64,000 bases of DNA from contig NZ_ASXP01000002.1 of NCBI RefSeq assembly GCF_000445445.1, positions 806,001 to 870,000 on the forward strand, given 5' to 3'. Positions 33,522-42,145 of the stretch are shown piece by piece (position 1 is the stretch's first letter; each line of letters opens with the position of its first letter). The DNA comes from Sporomusa ovata DSM 2662. GTDB taxonomy: Bacteria > Bacillota > Negativicutes > Sporomusales > Sporomusaceae. Made by a program: the position numbers and the translations under genes. The notes beneath the pieces were generated by a model. That model was not told the DNA's origin and did no database searches. It was given only the letters and a program-made list of their open reading frames with translations.

Positions 33522-33872
33522 GTGGCCAAAATCCAAAAAAATCTTAGTGACAGCGATATGTTTAAAGGCTGGCATGAACAACCAACTTTTGAGACCGAGA
33601 TTGATGATGAGCCTGTTCGGCTGTCGGTCAAGCCGGCGAAGAAAGATTCAGCAGCAGACATCAACAGCGCCTACTTTACACCGGAGCTCCAAGAGTCGGT
33701 AGGCAAAGCGCTGCTTGAGCTCAAGCTCAATCTTTACAAGCAAGGAATTGTGGATTATCAAATAAAGGTTTCTTGCCAGGACAATCAGGTCATGTTAACA
33801 GCAGTACCGGCTAAAGTTAAAACTAAGCCGGAATCAAATGGAAACCGGTCGGTACACCGCGGTGGTAAGTAA
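33522..33872 (+). CDS. Small protein of unknown function
   Basis: A 116-residue protein from GTG 33522 with AGGAGG upstream. It has a charged, likely disordered N-terminus (residues 1-50), a central amphipathic segment ESVGKALLELKLNLYKQGIV and a basic tail. No signal peptide, membrane segment or known motif. Not recognised. The stop lies inside a bidirectional terminator. Confidence 0.65.
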   Translation: MAKIQKNLSDSDMFKGWHEQPTFETEIDDEPVRLSVKPAKKDSAADINSAYFTPELQESVGKALLELKLNLYKQGIVDYQIKVSCQDNQVMLTAVPAKVKTKPESNGNRSVHRGGK

Positions 33873-33908
33873 AAAAGGATAGGTTTTTGCCTATCCTTTT
33901 TTACTTAC
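33865..33908. terminator. Bidirectional terminator between converging genes
   Basis: GTAAGTAAAAAAGGATAGG pairs with CCTATCCTTTTTTACTTAC across a six-base loop; both strands end in a T-run. Both flanking stop codons lie within the stem. Confidence 0.93.
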
Positions 33909-34516
33909 TAGTCGTGTTCCAGTGGCAGTGGTTCATGGGTGAGATCAAATAATGCTGCAGTAAATTCGGCAATATGTTCTTTTTCTTCGTTCATTAGGTG
34001 ACAGAATAATCGTTGTACAGCAGGTGTTTCGGCAGCTTCCATGTATCGCTGATATTTATTAGTAGCCTGGAGTTCATCATTGAGGGCTTTGGTCAAAAGA
34101 ACTACGGTCGGCATCTCCTTGCGATTTGGTGGGTCAATCTGGATATCGTCGGCTTCGCTTTCTTTGAGGATGGCTGCCTTGGTTTTCGGTTTAAATAATG
34201 GCCGGGTCATCAATAGCATATCAAGACCCACGTCGCTGAGCATTTGAGCCTGTACGGGGTCTAAACGGGAAATTTCCCGCATAATTTCTACATAATGCTC
34301 CATCTCGTCTTCAGCTACATCCAGAAATAGCCGGGGCAAACAGGAAGCCCGTGCGGCTTCCAGATAAAAGGCAATAGCATTACGCTCGTCGGCGGCAGCA
34401 TCCCGTAGCAGCAATAAATCCGGATGATTGGGGCAAACTTCTGTAGAACATTCCAGGTCGGCTGTTGCAAGAATTTTAGGTTTAGACGATTTTTTATAAG
34501 CACGGAACAAGGCCAT
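33908..34516 (-). CDS. Ferritin-like domain protein (rubrerythrin-type)
   Basis: About 202 residues. Two helix pairs with metal-ligand spacing are visible: DERNAIAFYLEAA with DEMEHYVEIM, and NDELQATNKYQRYMEAAET with NEEKEHIAEFTAAL, each with a Glu then an ExxH. This points to a di-iron four-helix bundle used in peroxide reduction or iron handling. The ATG at 34516 has GGGAGGTG nine bases upstream; a longer start is rejected. No C-terminal rubredoxin domain is present. Confidence 0.85.
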   Translation of the reverse strand: MALFRAYKKSSKPKILATADLECSTEVCPNHPDLLLLRDAAADERNAIAFYLEAARASCLPRLFLDVAEDEMEHYVEIMREISRLDPVQAQMLSDVGLDMLLMTRPLFKPKTKAAILKESEADDIQIDPPNRKEMPTVVLLTKALNDELQATNKYQRYMEAAETPAVQRLFCHLMNEEKEHIAEFTAALFDLTHEPLPLEHD

Positions 34517-34652
34517 ACTATATGCACCTCCCAATAATCTTATATATTCTATGCGGGAGGAAATTAGAAGTTAATCTTGGCAGGATATTAGGCAGTGGTG
34601 TCAAATAGTAGTTTGAATATCTTTAAAGAAGAGGCAGATGCAGGGGGAAAAA

Positions 34653-36341
34653 ATGCTAACAATAGGTACAACAGGTAAATACGTAAAGTATCTGGTAGTT
34701 GCAGCTGTGCTGCTGCCGTTAATTTTTATTGCTGAAGTTGCTTATGTAGAAAGGCAACATACCCAAGACAGTAGTCAGGTACAGCATGACAAGCTTATAA
34801 ACCGTAGAGTTGAGGCGGAAAATGCATGGCTGTCAAGTCAGGCAGCTTATGTGAGAGGTATTGCAAAACTAAGTGCACTTACTGTTGATGAGCCGGAGAT
34901 TGTGAATAACGAATTTCGCAGTTTTCTTACTGCTGAGTTTAGGGTCCTTGGTTATGCGGGGAATGATGGGAAAGTTAAGGTTGATACCAGTGGCGGTAGT
35001 GGTCGCGATATCGCTAACCGAAACTATTTTGTGGAAGCGATTGCCGGGCGGGAATTTACAGGCCAGGTATCAGGTTCAGACTGGCAGCTGGACGAAGATG
35101 TTATCGTAGTAGCTGTGCCTGTTACTGCCAGCGGAACGGTAACCGGTGTCATTTATGGCGTTATTCCCCAGGAGACCATTACGGCAGTGATCGAACAGCT
35201 GGTACCTGCTGGCGATGGTGAGCAGCAGGAGCTTGGCCGCTGGCTGGCCTGGCTGGGGGGAGTATATTTCTTAGGACTCATACCACTATTGCTGTTGGTC
35301 TACTTGCTGCACCACCACAAGCCGGTTGCCAGCAACAAACGGTCAATAGGTAAAGCACCTGTTAATAAGCCAAGACCGTCGCTTGCCGGGGACCAAGAAA
35401 CGGCTGTAATAAGAAAAAAGTTTGCCGATGCAACAGTCGTGGAGACTCCGGAAACCATTGCCATCCAAAAAATAACGGAGATAATTGCTGCTGACATGGC
35501 TGAGCCGATATCTGCCGCGAAAGAAAAGCCTATAGAGGCTACAACGTTAGAAACTGCTGCTGTCAAAAAAATAGCCGAGATAAATACTGCGGAAATGGTT
35601 GAGGCGACACCGGCTGTAATGATTGACAGAGTGCGGGCGGTCGCCGCCTATAAAGGAACAGGAATAGAGTCGGCAACTAAAAAAGTTCCTGTTATTTCCC
35701 GGGAGTCTGAGAAAATAGCAGTACCTGTGTCAGAGTTGGAGCCAAAACCGGAAATAGAGCGAGAATCGATGCCGGCTGCATCCTTGAAGGCGATTCCTAG
35801 TGAAGGACAAGAACCAGTACCAGAGCTTATGTCAAATTTGCCTGCTATTGACGATCTAACAGGCTTGTACACCCAAGCTGCATTTGAGGAAAAAATAGCT
35901 GCCCAACAAGGGCAGCCTGATAGTGCGATCATTGTACTTAGTATTGACGGGATGAAGGTAATTAATGATTTTTTAGGCAACCTGGCGGGTGATACGCTTA
36001 TTAATGTGGCTGCTAACATTCTTAAAACAGTTGCTGGTCCTGCCTGTACAGCCGCCCGTATCGACGGTGACTGCTTCGCTGCGTTGCTCGCAGATGTTTC
36101 GACAGATGTGGTTGAGGATTTCAAAAAAGATATCAACTACTATATTGATCTTCATAATTTACGTCAACCGGAGTTGCCACTGAGTATAACCACCGGAGTT
36201 GCTGCGGCCAGGCAGGGGGAAAGCCTTACATCAGTCTGGGAGAGGGCTGACCGTGATATGGAAAATCGCAAAACCATTAACCGGGTCGAGGCCCGCAAAT
36301 TTATTATGATGTCAATTAAACGGCAGCGCCAAAAACCATGA
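34653..36341 (+). CDS. Membrane sensor with a degenerate GGDEF domain
   Basis: About 562 residues. A TM helix (about 10-28), an extracellular Cache-like sensor (30-190, with GRDIANRNYFVEAIAGREFTG), a second TM helix (about 200-217), a long Ala/Glu/Pro-rich linker (220-395) and a GGDEF-like domain (400-555, starting DDLTGLYTQAAFEE). The catalytic GGDEF is replaced by IDGDCF near 470, so diguanylate cyclase activity is probably lost. The linker repeats a unit: ETIAIQKITEIIAADMAEPI and ETAAVKKIAEINTAEMVEAT. ATG 34653 has AGGGGG five bases upstream. Confidence 0.8.
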   Translation: MLTIGTTGKYVKYLVVAAVLLPLIFIAEVAYVERQHTQDSSQVQHDKLINRRVEAENAWLSSQAAYVRGIAKLSALTVDEPEIVNNEFRSFLTAEFRVLGYAGNDGKVKVDTSGGSGRDIANRNYFVEAIAGREFTGQVSGSDWQLDEDVIVVAVPVTASGTVTGVIYGVIPQETITAVIEQLVPAGDGEQQELGRWLAWLGGVYFLGLIPLLLLVYLLHHHKPVASNKRSIGKAPVNKPRPSLAGDQETAVIRKKFADATVVETPETIAIQKITEIIAADMAEPISAAKEKPIEATTLETAAVKKIAEINTAEMVEATPAVMIDRVRAVAAYKGTGIESATKKVPVISRESEKIAVPVSELEPKPEIERESMPAASLKAIPSEGQEPVPELMSNLPAIDDLTGLYTQAAFEEKIAAQQGQPDSAIIVLSIDGMKVINDFLGNLAGDTLINVAANILKTVAGPACTAARIDGDCFAALLADVSTDVVEDFKKDINYYIDLHNLRQPELPLSITTGVAAARQGESLTSVWERADRDMENRKTINRVEARKFIMMSIKRQRQKP

Positions 36342-36547
36342 GTAGTATTATTTTGGCATATAATTATAGCAAAAAATGCAACAATTTCCTTGCTTGCAGT
36401 TTCCTAAAAACAGGCCAATTTGTAGATACTATTATGTAAGCAGGCAATAACCAATCTATGATTTTGGTCACAGACTCACCGGATTGTTGAAAAGTATAGT
36501 TAATGTAGGCCGTGGTAAGGCGGCCGCAAGTAAAAGGAGGGAAAAAT

Positions 36548-36721
36548 ATGGCCTATAAAATTAGTTCCGAATGCGTTAAATGCGGTGCCTGCGCGCCGGT
36601 TTGTCCGGTAGATGCTATTTCAGAAGGCGATGACCAGTATGAGATTGATCCAGATACTTGCGTTGACTGCGGCTCTTGTGCAGAAGTTTGTCCGGTAGGC
36701 GCCATTAGTTCAGGTGAGTAG
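36548..36721 (+). CDS. 2[4Fe-4S] ferredoxin
   Basis: A 57-residue clostridial-type ferredoxin with two complete motifs, CVKCGACAPVCP and CVDCGSCAEVCP. It is the small electron carrier for pyruvate/2-oxoacid oxidoreductases and hydrogenases. ATG follows AAAGGAGGGAAA. Monocistronic with a terminator behind; the longer frame from 36512 has no ribosome site. Confidence 0.97.
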   Translation: MAYKISSECVKCGACAPVCPVDAISEGDDQYEIDPDTCVDCGSCAEVCPVGAISSGE

Positions 36722-36740
36722 TAGTTTTGCCTTGTGATAA

Positions 36741-36768
36741 AAGTCCAGCTTGCGAGCTGGGCTTTTTC
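36741..36768 (+). terminator. Terminator behind the ferredoxin gene
   Basis: AAGTCCAGCT pairs with AGCTGGGCTT around TGCG, followed by TTT. Confidence 0.88.
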
Positions 36769-36859
36769 ATATATAATAACTATAAGTGAGTTTTAGAGCA
36801 ACTTGGTTATCGGATAAATTTGGGTGAGTTGCTTTAGGAATGGGAGAGGGGAGATTTAC

Positions 36860-37543
36860 GTGCCGGAATTGGACTATTTGAGAAATATACCGATTTTTGA
36901 GGAATTGCCGCCAAATGATTTGGCGGCCATAGCTGAAGTGACTATTGAGCGGCGCTACAAGAAAAATATGATTATTTTTATGGAAGGTGAGCCAGGTGAG
37001 GGCTTTCACTATATTAAAAGCGGTAAGGTCAAGATTGTTCAAATTTCGCAGGATGGCAGAGAACATATTATTAATATTCTGGGACCAGGGGAGGTTTTTG
37101 CTGAAGTATTGCTATTTAACCACGGCTCCTATCCAGCTACTTCAGTTGCTATCGAGGACTCTGTTATCGGCATGATAAAAAATAATGACCTGGAAAACGT
37201 AGTGACCCAAAATAGCCGTATTGCACTGCATATTATCCAGGTGATGAGCAAAAAACTAATTCACGCGCAAAGAAAGATAAAAACCTTGGCGCTGTCAGAT
37301 ACTCTTTCCCGTACGGCTCAAATTCTTGTTCGCTTATCTCAGCAGTATGGTCAGCCGGTTGCTGGTGGTGTTCAGATTGCTGTTGATATGACGCGTCAGG
37401 ATTTAGCCAATTTGGTGGGAACAACTCGCGAGACTGTGAGCCGGGTATTGAGTTCTATGAAAAAAGACAAGGTTATTGACTTTGCTGAGCAGCAGATTAT
37501 TATTTTGGATGAAAAAAGGCTTGAGCGTTATCAGGAAAGATAA
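36860..37543 (+). CDS. Crp/Fnr family transcriptional regulator
   Basis: About 227 residues. The cyclic-nucleotide-binding-like domain (about 10-120) reads LRNIPIFEELPPNDL then GEPGEGFHYIKSGKVKI and GEVFAEVLLFNHGSYPAT; the Crp helix-turn-helix (about 165-205) reads TRQDLANLVGTTRETVSRVL. No N-terminal cysteine set for an FNR cluster is present, so it does not sense oxygen through an iron-sulfur centre of that type. GTG 36860 follows GAGGGGAGAT. It sits beside the ferredoxin gene. Confidence 0.93.
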   Translation: MPELDYLRNIPIFEELPPNDLAAIAEVTIERRYKKNMIIFMEGEPGEGFHYIKSGKVKIVQISQDGREHIINILGPGEVFAEVLLFNHGSYPATSVAIEDSVIGMIKNNDLENVVTQNSRIALHIIQVMSKKLIHAQRKIKTLALSDTLSRTAQILVRLSQQYGQPVAGGVQIAVDMTRQDLANLVGTTRETVSRVLSSMKKDKVIDFAEQQIIILDEKRLERYQER

Positions 37544-37607
37544 CGCTTGTAAAAGACAAAGGAGACAAGGATAGTCTTACGGAAGAATGCCCTTGTGAAA
37601 AATACAC

Positions 37608-37636
37608 TTGACTTACAGTTTCACACACGGTATAAT
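37608..37636 (+). promoter_or_regulatory. Sigma-A promoter for the serA T-box transcript
   Basis: TTGACT and TATAAT are separated by 17 bases, just upstream of the T-box leader. Confidence 0.85.
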
Positions 37637-37654
37637 CATTTCAACGTAATATTT

Positions 37655-37871
37655 AACATGATGAACAGGAAGCCAAATGCAAGGTGTTCAGAGAGACGGC
37701 GGTTGGTGCGAGCCGGTCCACCGAACAGGAAGGTTCCGCCTGGGAGTGACTGGTGAAGAATCAGAATGGGATCCGCCCAATATAGCGGCTAAAGTTGGCC
37801 GGAAGGCAACATGGGTGGCAACGCGGGAATAGTTCTCGTCCCTGGAGGGATGGAGAACTTTTTTATTTTCG
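37655..37871 (+). ncRNA. T-box leader (first antiterminator/terminator module)
   Basis: A Stem I with AGAGAG and GGTTGGTGCGAGCC-type features runs to about 37770. The T-box core GGGTGGCAACGCGGG lies at 37813-37827, and the terminator pairs AGTTCTC...GAGAACT with a T-run at 37830-37867. The uncharged tRNA reads a specifier codon in Stem I and blocks termination. UCA (Ser) at 37761-37763, after GAAGAA, is my candidate specifier and fits the downstream serA; this assignment is inference. Confidence 0.92.
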
Positions 37872-37899
37872 CTTAGGGAACACCTATATTGTTTCCACG

Positions 37900-37963
37900 G
37901 TCTAAGCTGGGTGGCAACGCGGGTTAAAAAGCTCGCCCCAATGTTCATGGGGTGAGTTTTTTA
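37900..37963 (+). ncRNA. Second T-box antiterminator/terminator without Stem I
   Basis: A second copy of GGGTGGCAACGCGGG lies at 37909-37923, 96 bases behind the first. It is followed by its own terminator, GCTCGCCCC pairing with GGGGTGAGT plus a T-run (37931-37962). No second Stem I or specifier is seen in the 40 bases between, so this is a duplicated 3' half. It adds another termination barrier before serA. Confidence 0.88.
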
Positions 37964-38020
37964 TCTAACTAATGCAACAACAAAGTCTCAAGGGCAGAGT
38001 ATAAAAATGGAGGTAAGATT

Positions 38021-39601
38021 ATGAAAGTATTGATTTCTGAACAGATTGCACAAAAGGGTGTTGAAAAACTTACGCAAGAAGGTGTGAGCGTTGATGTAAA
38101 GGCCAATCTCTCGCGGCAGGAACTTTTGCAAGTTATTGGTGAATATGACGGCCTTATAGTTAGAAGCAATACCAAAGTCAATGAAGAATTATATCAACAC
38201 GCTCCCAGGTTAAAAGTGGTGGGACGTGCGGGTAATGGTGTCGATAATATTGAAATGGAGGGAGCTACCAAACGCGGCATTGTCGTTGTTAATACCCCTG
38301 AATCAAATGTTGTGTCGGCGGCTGAACTTACGATTGGTCTGATATTTGCCACTTGCCGCAACATTCCGCAGCTCCATAACCGCCTTAAAGAACGGGTGTG
38401 GGATCGTGCCGGTCTGAAAGGTATGGAACTTCAGGGTAAAACAATAGGTATTGTAGGCCTGGGGCGGATCGGCTCTTTGGTCGCAACGCGAATGAAGTCG
38501 TTTGGAATGAATATTATTGCCTATGACCCGTATATCAGTGATGCCCGTTTTAAAAAATATGGTGTAGAGAAGAAAGAAAAACTGGAAGAACTGATGGCGC
38601 TGTGCGATATCCTTACTGTGCATACTCCTAAAACGGAAGAGACATATGGTATAATTGGCAAAGAACAATTTAAAGCCGCCAAAAAAGGGCTGACTGTTAT
38701 CAATTGTGCCCGGGCCGGAATTGTAAACGAAGAAGCGCTTATCGAAGCCATGAAAGAAAAAATCGTCAAACGGGCCGGAATTGATGTATTGGAAGGAGAA
38801 CCTCACGCCACTTCCCCGCTGCTTGATCTTGATAATGTCATTGTAACGCCTCATGCCGGCGCTGACACGGTGGAGGCTCAGGATAATGTTGGTATTACTG
38901 TGGCGCAAGAGGTAATCTCTGCACTGCGGGGAGAAATCGTGCCCAATGCTGTCAATCTTCCTACTTTGCCGATGCAGGAATTTGACACAATAAAAGCGTA
39001 TTTAAAATTGGGTGAGACCCTGGGCAAGATGTACTATCAGCTGGAAAAAGAAGCCATTGAAAAAGTGGAGATTTTGTATCGGGGAGAAGTAGCGGCACTG
39101 GAAACCTCGGTTATCACACTTGCCATATTGAAAGGTCTGTTTGAGCCGGTACTAAAAGAACGGATAAATTATGTAAATGCTAATGTCATTGCGGACAGCC
39201 GGGGCGTCATTGTAACTGAAAGCAAAGAATCTGCCGTCAAGAATTACCTGACCTTGATTACGCTTAAGGTTACATCCAAAGATAAAGTGTTTACTATTAG
39301 CGGCACCACCTTTGGTATAGGAGAATTGCGAATTGTTGAAATCAATGGTTTTGAATTTGATGTTAATCCCACCCCCTATATGGTGGTGGCCGAAAACCAC
39401 GATAAACCAGGTGTTGTCGGACAAATGGGAACTTTATTGGGGGTTGCCAAGGTCAATATTGCCACAATGCAGCTTGGCCGCAAGCTTACAGAACAACAAG
39501 CTATGATGGTGCTGGCTGTTGACTCCGTGGTTTCCCAAGAGACTCTGGATTTCCTTGGTGGTGTGGAAGGTATTTTGCGGGTGCGTTTTGTGAAAATATA
39601 G
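38021..39601 (+). CDS. serA: D-3-phosphoglycerate dehydrogenase
   Basis: A 526-residue long-form SerA for the first step of serine synthesis. The NAD-binding loop is GIVGLGRIGSLVATRMKSFG near residue 148, followed by the substrate-binding VGRAGNGVDNIE earlier and the catalytic VTPHAGADT near 285. An intervening ASB domain (about 320-450) and a C-terminal ACT domain (about 455-526, with NHDKPGVVGQMGTLLG) follow; the ACT domain lets serine inhibit the enzyme. T-box control upstream fits a serine product. Confidence 0.97.
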   Translation: MKVLISEQIAQKGVEKLTQEGVSVDVKANLSRQELLQVIGEYDGLIVRSNTKVNEELYQHAPRLKVVGRAGNGVDNIEMEGATKRGIVVVNTPESNVVSAAELTIGLIFATCRNIPQLHNRLKERVWDRAGLKGMELQGKTIGIVGLGRIGSLVATRMKSFGMNIIAYDPYISDARFKKYGVEKKEKLEELMALCDILTVHTPKTEETYGIIGKEQFKAAKKGLTVINCARAGIVNEEALIEAMKEKIVKRAGIDVLEGEPHATSPLLDLDNVIVTPHAGADTVEAQDNVGITVAQEVISALRGEIVPNAVNLPTLPMQEFDTIKAYLKLGETLGKMYYQLEKEAIEKVEILYRGEVAALETSVITLAILKGLFEPVLKERINYVNANVIADSRGVIVTESKESAVKNYLTLITLKVTSKDKVFTISGTTFGIGELRIVEINGFEFDVNPTPYMVVAENHDKPGVVGQMGTLLGVAKVNIATMQLGRKLTEQQAMMVLAVDSVVSQETLDFLGGVEGILRVRFVKI

Positions 39602-39652
39602 CAATATTACCAGACGGAATGTCGGTATTGGAATTTATAGTCTAATAACAAA

Positions 39653-39681
39653 GCAGCCGTACCGAAAGGTACGGCTGTCTT
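39653..39681 (+). terminator. Stem-loop behind serA
   Basis: GCAGCCGTACC pairs with GGTACGGCTG(T)C around GAAA. The T-run is weak (CTTATG), so part of transcription may read into the glc genes, whose ribosome site starts six bases on. Confidence 0.7.
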
Positions 39682-39702
39682 ATGAAAAAAGGAGGTATTC
39701 AC

Positions 39703-40866
39703 GTGAGTCAATTAGTATATCCTCAGTCTGTTGAGGAACTGCAGCACGTGTTACGGACAGCATCTGATACGGGAAGCCTGCTATATGTATATAGGCAAGG
39801 TAAGCCGGGCGGAATAACCATTGACTTGTCAAAACTAGACGAAATTTTAGAAATTGATGCAGCTAACCTTGTTGCAACTGTCCGACCAGGTGTCAAATTA
39901 GGCATACTGGCAGGCAGGTTAGCTGAGCAAGGTCTGCGTTTTTTGCCTGCTGACACCCCATTTTATCAGGATAAAACAGTAGGACAATTATATTATGAAG
40001 GCTGTTCTAACCTATCCAGCCTAAAGTATGGGAGTGCCAAGCATTTCCTAATGGGTTCAGAGGTTGTGCTGCCGACAGGTGAATTATTGAAAACAGGTGG
40101 AAAAACCGTCAAGAATGTTACTGGTTATGATTTCACCCGTTTTTTTAATGCCCCCTATACTGATTATGGTATAACGGCTACGTTTCTGCTGAAACTGCTG
40201 CCCTTGCCTGAGACGCGTAAGGGTATGTCGATTACCTTTGCCGGCGTGGAAGATATGCTGGGGTTTGTCAAAGAGATGAAGGAAAGCCAAATGGTTCCAG
40301 CCTACTTGCTGTGGGTTGACCGCAAGGTGCAAGCTATATTTCAAAATGATCTGCAAGGGCAGCTTGTGATGCTGGAGTTTGATGGCGTGCAGGAAGACGC
40401 AGAAGAACAACAGCATAGGGCAATCATTCTTAGCAAGAAATATGACGGGACAATCCGGGAGTCCTATGAGGGAGCCGGGCAAATGCCGGCCAAGTGGGGC
40501 GAGCTCTACCGCTCTTCAGACAAGTATGTGTTAACAGATGAATATAAGCTCGCTTTTACCCGGCAGGCAGAATTTATTAAAGCATTTTACGATATAGTTA
40601 ACAGCAGTGGTGTTCAAGCCGGTATGTTTGGTCAGGTGTCAGAAGGCAAGCTCAATATTGCTTTGGCAGCGGCTCGGCCAGACAGTGCTTTTATTGAGGC
40701 AGTTGTCACAGCGGTTAAACACTCTGGCGGTATCTCTACCGGCAAATATGACCGTCTTACCGGCAAGGGCCCCAGCGGTATCCTGGCAGAACTTGAACAA
40801 CAGGCAAAAATTGCATTTGACCCAAAACAGATATTAAATCGCCTGATGTTACAGGAGGTCCAATAA
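39703..40866 (+). CDS. glcE: FAD-binding oxidoreductase, GlcE-like subunit
   Basis: About 387 residues. A PCMH-type FAD domain (VYPQSVEELQHVLRTA, then VATVRPGVKLGILAGRLAEQ) with the FAD loop GGKTVKNVTGYDFTRFF near residue 140, and a C-terminal domain typical of GlcE. It is the smaller flavin subunit of a glycolate/2-hydroxyacid dehydrogenase. GTG 39703 has AAAGGAGGT seven bases upstream. It overlaps the ATG of glcF. Confidence 0.88.
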   Translation: MSQLVYPQSVEELQHVLRTASDTGSLLYVYRQGKPGGITIDLSKLDEILEIDAANLVATVRPGVKLGILAGRLAEQGLRFLPADTPFYQDKTVGQLYYEGCSNLSSLKYGSAKHFLMGSEVVLPTGELLKTGGKTVKNVTGYDFTRFFNAPYTDYGITATFLLKLLPLPETRKGMSITFAGVEDMLGFVKEMKESQMVPAYLLWVDRKVQAIFQNDLQGQLVMLEFDGVQEDAEEQQHRAIILSKKYDGTIRESYEGAGQMPAKWGELYRSSDKYVLTDEYKLAFTRQAEFIKAFYDIVNSSGVQAGMFGQVSEGKLNIALAAARPDSAFIEAVVTAVKHSGGISTGKYDRLTGKGPSGILAELEQQAKIAFDPKQILNRLMLQEVQ

Positions 40867-42134
40867 TGGAGCGCAAGTATGAAGAATGGCAGCAACAACT
40901 GGTGAAGTGTATTCGCTGTGGCACATGCCGCTCTGTCTGTCCGGTATTTCAGGTCGCAGATAATGAAAATACCACAGCCCGAGGCAAGGTTAAACTATTG
41001 GAAGCTGTTAGTGAAGGGAAACTGACGCTAACTACGGAACTACAAGCCCGAATGTCCAAATGCTTACTATGTAAGGCGTGTGCCGCAGGCTGTCCGTCAG
41101 GTGTTAAAACAGACGAACTATTCTTAAGCGCCAGGAAAGCGTTGGCTGCTCAAAATGGTCTGCCGCTGGCGAAAAAACTGGCATTTACCGGTCTGACCTA
41201 CCGCCGGCTATTTGATCTGGGACTCAAAATGGGTTCATTGTTCCAGGGGATTGTCTTTAAAGACGCTCCTGATGGCCGGGGCAAATTGGCACGGATTCCT
41301 TTGCCTGGTGCCGGACTTGGACAGCGGCGAATCATTCCCCCTTTAGCTGCTACGCCGTTACGAAGCCGGTTGCCGGAAATCAATAAGGTAGCTTCACCTA
41401 AGGCCAGGGTGGCGTTTTACACAGGCTGTATGCTTAATTATGTCTATCCCGACGCAGGTGAAGCCATTGTCAAAATTCTTAAAGCTCATGACGTCGAGGT
41501 GATTATTCCTGCTAAACAAAGCTGCTGTGGTACACCGGCCTTTACCTCTGGCGACTATCGGGTAGGACGGTATCTGGCCGAAGAAAATGTTAAGTTGTTA
41601 GCTGCCGGAAAATATGATAATATCATCACCGGATGTGCGTCCTGCGGCGCGGCTTTAAAGCATGAGTATGGTGCGATAATTGAAGATCCAAAAGTTAAAC
41701 AATTATGGGAAGAACTGTCGAAGAAAATAAAAGATATAACAGAGTTTGTTGCTTCCAGAGGAATCAAGCAGGATTTACGGGAGGTAAGAGCTAAAATTAC
41801 TTATCATGACCCTTGTCATCTTGTTAGAGGTATGGGGGTATCAAAGGAACCACGGCAGTTACTGCAGGCTATACCAGGTGTACACTATGCAGAAATGAAG
41901 GATGCTGCTAAATGCTGTGGTGCAGGTGGTACTTTCAGCATGGCTTACTATGATATTTCTCGTACTATCAATGATTGGAAACTAGACAATGCGGAAGAGA
42001 CCGGGGCCACAATTCTGGCAACAGGCTGTTCGGCATGTCGAATGCATATTACTGACGGCTTAGGTCAGCGGGGCAGTAACATGAAAGTAATGCATACTGC
42101 TGAAATTATTGCTAAGGCTTATGGCCTGGATTAG
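40866..42134 (+). CDS. glcF: Iron-sulfur subunit of glycolate-type dehydrogenase, GlcF-like
   Basis: A 422-residue protein with two N-terminal 4Fe-4S motifs, CIRCGTCRSVCP (near 16) and CLLCKACAAGCP (near 66). Two CCG domains follow: QSCCGTPAFTSGDY near 220 and AAKCCGAGGTFSM near 345. Such subunits pass electrons from the flavin subunits to a quinone or carrier. Start ATG overlaps the glcE stop. Confidence 0.92.
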   Translation: MERKYEEWQQQLVKCIRCGTCRSVCPVFQVADNENTTARGKVKLLEAVSEGKLTLTTELQARMSKCLLCKACAAGCPSGVKTDELFLSARKALAAQNGLPLAKKLAFTGLTYRRLFDLGLKMGSLFQGIVFKDAPDGRGKLARIPLPGAGLGQRRIIPPLAATPLRSRLPEINKVASPKARVAFYTGCMLNYVYPDAGEAIVKILKAHDVEVIIPAKQSCCGTPAFTSGDYRVGRYLAEENVKLLAAGKYDNIITGCASCGAALKHEYGAIIEDPKVKQLWEELSKKIKDITEFVASRGIKQDLREVRAKITYHDPCHLVRGMGVSKEPRQLLQAIPGVHYAEMKDAAKCCGAGGTFSMAYYDISRTINDWKLDNAEETGATILATGCSACRMHITDGLGQRGSNMKVMHTAEIIAKAYGLD

Positions 42135-42145
42135 GAGGCGAGAGG

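Noticed and set aside
36512..36547. Longer start for the small ferredoxin
   Set aside because: AAAGGAGGGAAA directly precedes ATG 36548 and the extra residues match no ferredoxin.
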